IMG/VR virus record: IMGVR_UViG_3300012964_000058
Coordinates: 1 to 23,206 of that record
DNA length: 23,206 nucleotides
From: a virus
Reading direction: 5' to 3' (one strand)
The notes beneath the pieces are model-generated. The model made no database searches, was not told where the DNA came from, and saw only the letters and a list, made by a program, of their open reading frames with translations. The first letter of the stretch is position 1; each line of letters starts with the position of its first letter. Positions 20,958 to 23,206 of the stretch are shown here, piece after piece. The position numbers were made by a program, and so were the translations under genes.

Positions 20958-21907
20958 TTACCCTTCAAGCGTTTTTCTTCATTAATACACTCTGTCCACA
21001 CTTGACACCCGGCTGCACATTCCGCATATTCATCATTATCGCGTCCAAACACCCCCCCAGGATGTGCACATTTAAAAGTGGACACTGAGTGAGTTGGGGT
21101 GTCCTCTACTGCGGGCTGCTCATGCGTTTCGTGGCTCGGCGTTTCCGCCCCTTCGTCCTCTGCCCCGGCTTCGGCTCCGTATAACACGGCCTCAATTTCC
21201 TCATACGTTTGAACTTTTATCAAATCGTCAAAACTGATAGCCGCGTCTTGAAACTCTTTCGCCACGGGCTTTTGTCTGGCGCGGAAAGAAAAGGACTTGA
21301 ATTCAAAATACTTGTTCTTGCCAAACGTCTCCTCTACGGCTCTGAACGTTACGGTAAACCCTTTTTCGGAAGGATCGGCAAAGTCCACAAAATTGTCCGG
21401 GGGAACTGCGGCGGCTTTCGCCTCGTCTATGAGTTCCTTTTCAAAGTTGTAATGCGACGCGTCGAAAATCTGAACCCCTTTTTCCGGTTCACGCACATCC
21501 ACTACGTTATAAAACACGCGGCGGCTGGCTTTCAATGCCTCAAACTCTTTTTGCATACCCTTGTTTTTATAGTCGTCTGCTTGCTCGCAAATCGGGCAGG
21601 GCTTGCCGTAATTTTTTTTCGGGCAAATTACATCGGTTTTATTCACACCCACGTTTTTGTGAATGTGAATATCCAATACATAATGCTCTTCCTCAATTTT
21701 AGCGTCCCCGGCTTTTACTAACGGGTGGTTTTTAGACTTGATTACGTAAGGCACAATGTCGATTGCGTTTTTATCGGGTTTCGGCTTAAAAAAAAGCGTT
21801 TTGGTATCTCTACCAGTTTTTTGCCAATCGAAAGCGGATTTACCCCCGCCGCCTGCGTAATCCTTTGTTTCGTAGCTTTTTGCGTATCTGTTTGCGAATT
21901 TACTCAT
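20954..21907 (-). CDS. gp32-like single-stranded DNA-binding protein
   Basis: The 317-residue protein resembles T4 gp32-type SSBs found in many phages: basic/aromatic N-terminal segment, an HIHKNVG stretch (81-87) followed by ICPKKNYGKPCPICE, with H81/H83, C95, C104 and C107 as zinc candidates, then VFYNVVDVREPEKGVQIFD in the OB core. An acidic linker (GAEAGAEDEGAETPS) precedes a second cysteine cluster (C280, C297, C301, C307) in the C-terminus. It would protect ssDNA and modulate the recombinase. GGGAATC precedes ATG; the start overlaps the upstream stop as ATGA. Confidence 0.85.
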   Translation of the reverse strand: MSKFANRYAKSYETKDYAGGGGKSAFDWQKTGRDTKTLFFKPKPDKNAIDIVPYVIKSKNHPLVKAGDAKIEEEHYVLDIHIHKNVGVNKTDVICPKKNYGKPCPICEQADDYKNKGMQKEFEALKASRRVFYNVVDVREPEKGVQIFDASHYNFEKELIDEAKAAAVPPDNFVDFADPSEKGFTVTFRAVEETFGKNKYFEFKSFSFRARQKPVAKEFQDAAISFDDLIKVQTYEEIEAVLYGAEAGAEDEGAETPSHETHEQPAVEDTPTHSVSTFKCAHPGGVFGRDNDEYAECAAGCQVWTECINEEKRLKGK

Positions 21908-22074
21908 GATTCCCTTGCCTTCCTGAATTTTACAGTTTCCTGATCCAACGCCTTCAAAACCTCTTGGTGATCTTGCCCGTTTGCGACCGTGGCGGTAAGC
22001 CCCACGCGCATGGATTCATAATTGCCTAAATTATAAACCCGTTCAAAATGAACTTCTGTTATTTTTACTTCCAT
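21904..22074 (-). CDS. Conserved small phage protein, 56 aa
   Basis: AGGAG at 5-nt spacing precedes ATG 22074, and the stop overlaps the SSB start as ATGA. The sequence VKITEVHFERVYNLGNYES then RVGLTATVANGQDHQEVLKA resembles a very common small phage/prophage family (KITEVxFxRxxNLGNYEsxRxxxxA...). The family's function is not known to me. It is consistently found near SSB or exonuclease genes in other phages, in my experience, which suits its location here. Confidence 0.85.
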   Translation of the reverse strand: MEVKITEVHFERVYNLGNYESMRVGLTATVANGQDHQEVLKALDQETVKFRKARES

Positions 22075-22076
22075 GT

Positions 22077-22553
22077 TTACTCCTGTTTATTCAAATTTTT
22101 CCTGATTTCATTGGACACATCATCGCCCACGCTACCCTTTCCACCATCCGGGCGGCTGTAGTAACTTTTAATCCACAACTGCGTCAAATTATCGAGTTCG
22201 GATTTGCGGTGATCCAACGCCTTGACGCCGGCCTCTAAATGGTACTGCGTGGATTGGGCTTGCTGATAAAGCGACTTGGCCTCCTGCACCTGTTCATCAG
22301 TTTCCACAGTTGCCGCAATAGTCGCCTCGGTGGTTTTTACCTGCGCGTTTGCTGCCAATTGGCGGTGATACATTTCCCGCTGCGCCGTTACCAGCTTGAC
22401 GTTATTGTATGCCGCGTCTACAGCGGATTTGGCGTCTGCCAGCTTTTCCGCCCAATAATGGTAGAGGCTGGGTTGCTTGGCGCACTCCTCCTCAAGCTTG
22501 AAGCGGTTGATTGTTACGTCTGCCGCAAAATCGTGTTTTTCATTTTCGATCAT
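22077..22553 (-). CDS. Helical protein, possible UvsY-like recombination mediator
   Basis: Start is taken as ATG 22553; a TTG at 22559 is possible. The 158-residue product is mostly helical: INRFKLEEECAKQPSLYHYW, AKSAVDAAYNNVKLVTAQRE, VQEAKSLYQQAQSTQYHLEA and HRKSELDNLTQLWIKSYYSR (each a separate helix), ending with a polar tail. This size, the helix pattern and the 'H-x-K-x-x-L...L...Y-x-S-x-P' end recall UvsY-like mediators in phages that also encode UvsX and gp32. The adjacency to the gp32-like and UvsX-like genes supports it. The assignment is inference. Confidence 0.6.
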   Translation of the reverse strand: MIENEKHDFAADVTINRFKLEEECAKQPSLYHYWAEKLADAKSAVDAAYNNVKLVTAQREMYHRQLAANAQVKTTEATIAATVETDEQVQEAKSLYQQAQSTQYHLEAGVKALDHRKSELDNLTQLWIKSYYSRPDGGKGSVGDDVSNEIRKNLNKQE

Positions 22554-22707
22554 GTTCAATAAACCCCTTGATTATTTTTTCCGCATCGTCCACCGACTTC
22601 ATAAATTTTTTATCGGGGGTTTCGGAATACTTTTCAGCCTCTCTGAGTAAATAAATCATCCATAAGGCTAATTTAATCAACCCTTTTCTAATTAATTTTT
22701 TAAACAT
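22540..22707 (-). CDS. Hypothetical small protein, 55 aa
   Basis: AAGGAG at 5-nt spacing precedes ATG 22707, and its stop overlaps the next gene by about 14 nt. A basic, hydrophobic start (MFKKLIRKGLIKLALWMIYL) could be an amphipathic or membrane-associated helix; the rest is charged (REAEKYSETPDKKFMKSVDD). Not recognised. Composition is AT-rich. Confidence 0.7.
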   Translation of the reverse strand: MFKKLIRKGLIKLALWMIYLLREAEKYSETPDKKFMKSVDDAEKIIKGFIEHDRK

Positions 22708-22709
22708 TT

Positions 22710-23206
22710 TTACTCCTTATTTATTTTGATACGCAATACCGCTAATTCGATAATTAAATAATACGCCTTTGCGTGTTCGTTATCACCGCGTTCTTTTGTT
22801 ACTTTTTCTCGGAAATCTTCTAACGATCCTTTATAGCAACCACAATTAACAAATATACCTGCTTTAGTTTTGAAAAATGTGGTTGTTCCATTACGGGAAC
22901 CGACTTTAGAAACCCATAATAAATCAGCATTGCCGGACACCTCCGCATCGCCGGACACCTCCGCATTGCCGGACACCCGCGCATCGCCGGACACCCGCGC
23001 ATCGCCGGACACCTCCGCATCGCCGGACACCTCCGCATTGCCGGACACCCGCGCATCGCCGAACACCCGCGCATCGCCGGACACCCGCGCATCGCCGGAC
23101 ACCTCCGCATTGCCGGACACCCGCGCATTGCCGGACACCTCCGCATCGCCGGACACCTCCGCATTGCCGAACACCAGCGCATTGCCGAACACCCGCGCAT
23201 CGTCAA
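22710..23206 (-). CDS. Hexapeptide-repeat protein with small C-terminal domain, partial (runs off right edge)
   Basis: The frame is open at the right edge, so the N-terminus is missing. At least 15 tandem hexapeptides of type A-x-V-S/F-G-N/D are followed by a unique domain of about 70 residues (WVSKVGSRNGTTTFFKTKAG, then IFVNCGCYKGSLEDFREKV). The repeats should fold as a left-handed parallel beta helix. Proteins with such repeats joined to a 'GSRNxTTTFxKT...VxCGCFxGxxxxF' domain occur in other phages, function unknown. The downstream small gene starts just after its stop. Confidence 0.8.
   Translation of the reverse strand, partial: DDARVFGNALVFGNAEVSGDAEVSGNARVSGNAEVSGDARVSGDARVFGDARVSGNAEVSGDAEVSGDARVSGDARVSGNAEVSGDAEVSGNADLLWVSKVGSRNGTTTFFKTKAGIFVNCGCYKGSLEDFREKVTKERGDNEHAKAYYLIIELAVLRIKINKE
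22929..23200 (-). repeat. 18-bp tandem repeat encoding hexapeptides
   Basis: About 15 near-identical 18-bp units (plus-strand core GCCGGACACC with variable CTCC or CGCG and GCAT) occur without spacers, in frame with the hexapeptide codons. Units differ mainly at one residue (E/R, N/D, S/F). The array can expand or contract by slippage without breaking the frame. Confidence 0.85.

Noticed and set aside
22925-23206. Regular repeats that could be taken for a CRISPR array
   Set aside because: Units are contiguous 18-bp codon repeats without unique spacers and encode hexapeptides in an open frame.
22820-23206. Alternative minus-strand frame rich in CPAMRR repeats
   Set aside because: It is the same repeat array in another frame; only the hexapeptide frame has a recognisable fold and a known type of C-terminal domain.

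Overview
The window is part of a tailed-phage genome (Caudoviricetes) or prophage. It holds a continuous virion-assembly gene set: small and large terminase, portal, MuF-like minor head protein, fused prohead protease/scaffold, cement protein, DUF2184-type major capsid protein, and head-tail adaptor, completion, closure and neck proteins. It also holds a T4-like recombination set: a UvsX/RecA-type recombinase, a gp32-type ssDNA-binding protein and a possible UvsY-like mediator. Nearly all genes lie on the minus strand, tightly packed with ATGA, GTGA or TAATG overlaps and clear AGGAG-type ribosome-binding sites. The host therefore translates through Shine-Dalgarno pairing. I cannot name the host. 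The 494-residue structural protein resembles proteins seen mostly in environmental (marine/freshwater) phages.

Layout in the direction of minus-strand transcription (high to low coordinates). About 23206-18350 is replication/recombination: a hexapeptide-repeat protein, small proteins, the UvsY-like candidate, the gp32-like SSB, a double winged-helix protein, the UvsX/RecA-like ATPase and a PD-(D/E)XK nuclease. About 18350-16498 holds small membrane, coiled-coil, zinc-binding and lipoprotein genes of unknown role. About 16413-8859 is packaging: small terminase, five small genes including a zinc-finger protein, large terminase, four small genes, portal, a 29-residue membrane peptide and MuF. 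About 7680-1 is head and neck morphogenesis, ending in a neck protein cut by the window edge.

The only plus-strand unit (about 7891-8914) sits between the two halves of the structural cluster. It has its own promoter, a 5' hairpin leader, three small genes and a strong intrinsic terminator, and so looks like a phage 'moron'. Between its first and second genes, directly after the first stop codon, lies an intact-looking type I hammerhead ribozyme (8401-8454). The core CTGACGA and GAAA, all three helices, a GAAA tetraloop and a GUC cleavage triplet are present. Self-cleavage after 8450 would separate the first gene's message from the next two. The plus-strand promoter shares its -10 palindrome with a near-consensus minus-strand promoter for the structural genes. 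That minus-strand leader carries a 17-bp terminator-like hairpin just before the first start codon. The ribozyme and its promoter/terminator context are the most interesting part of the window.

Start sites were chosen by ribosome-binding sites and overlaps; several differ from the longest open frame. Functions marked as resemblance come from recognising family patterns by eye, not from searches.
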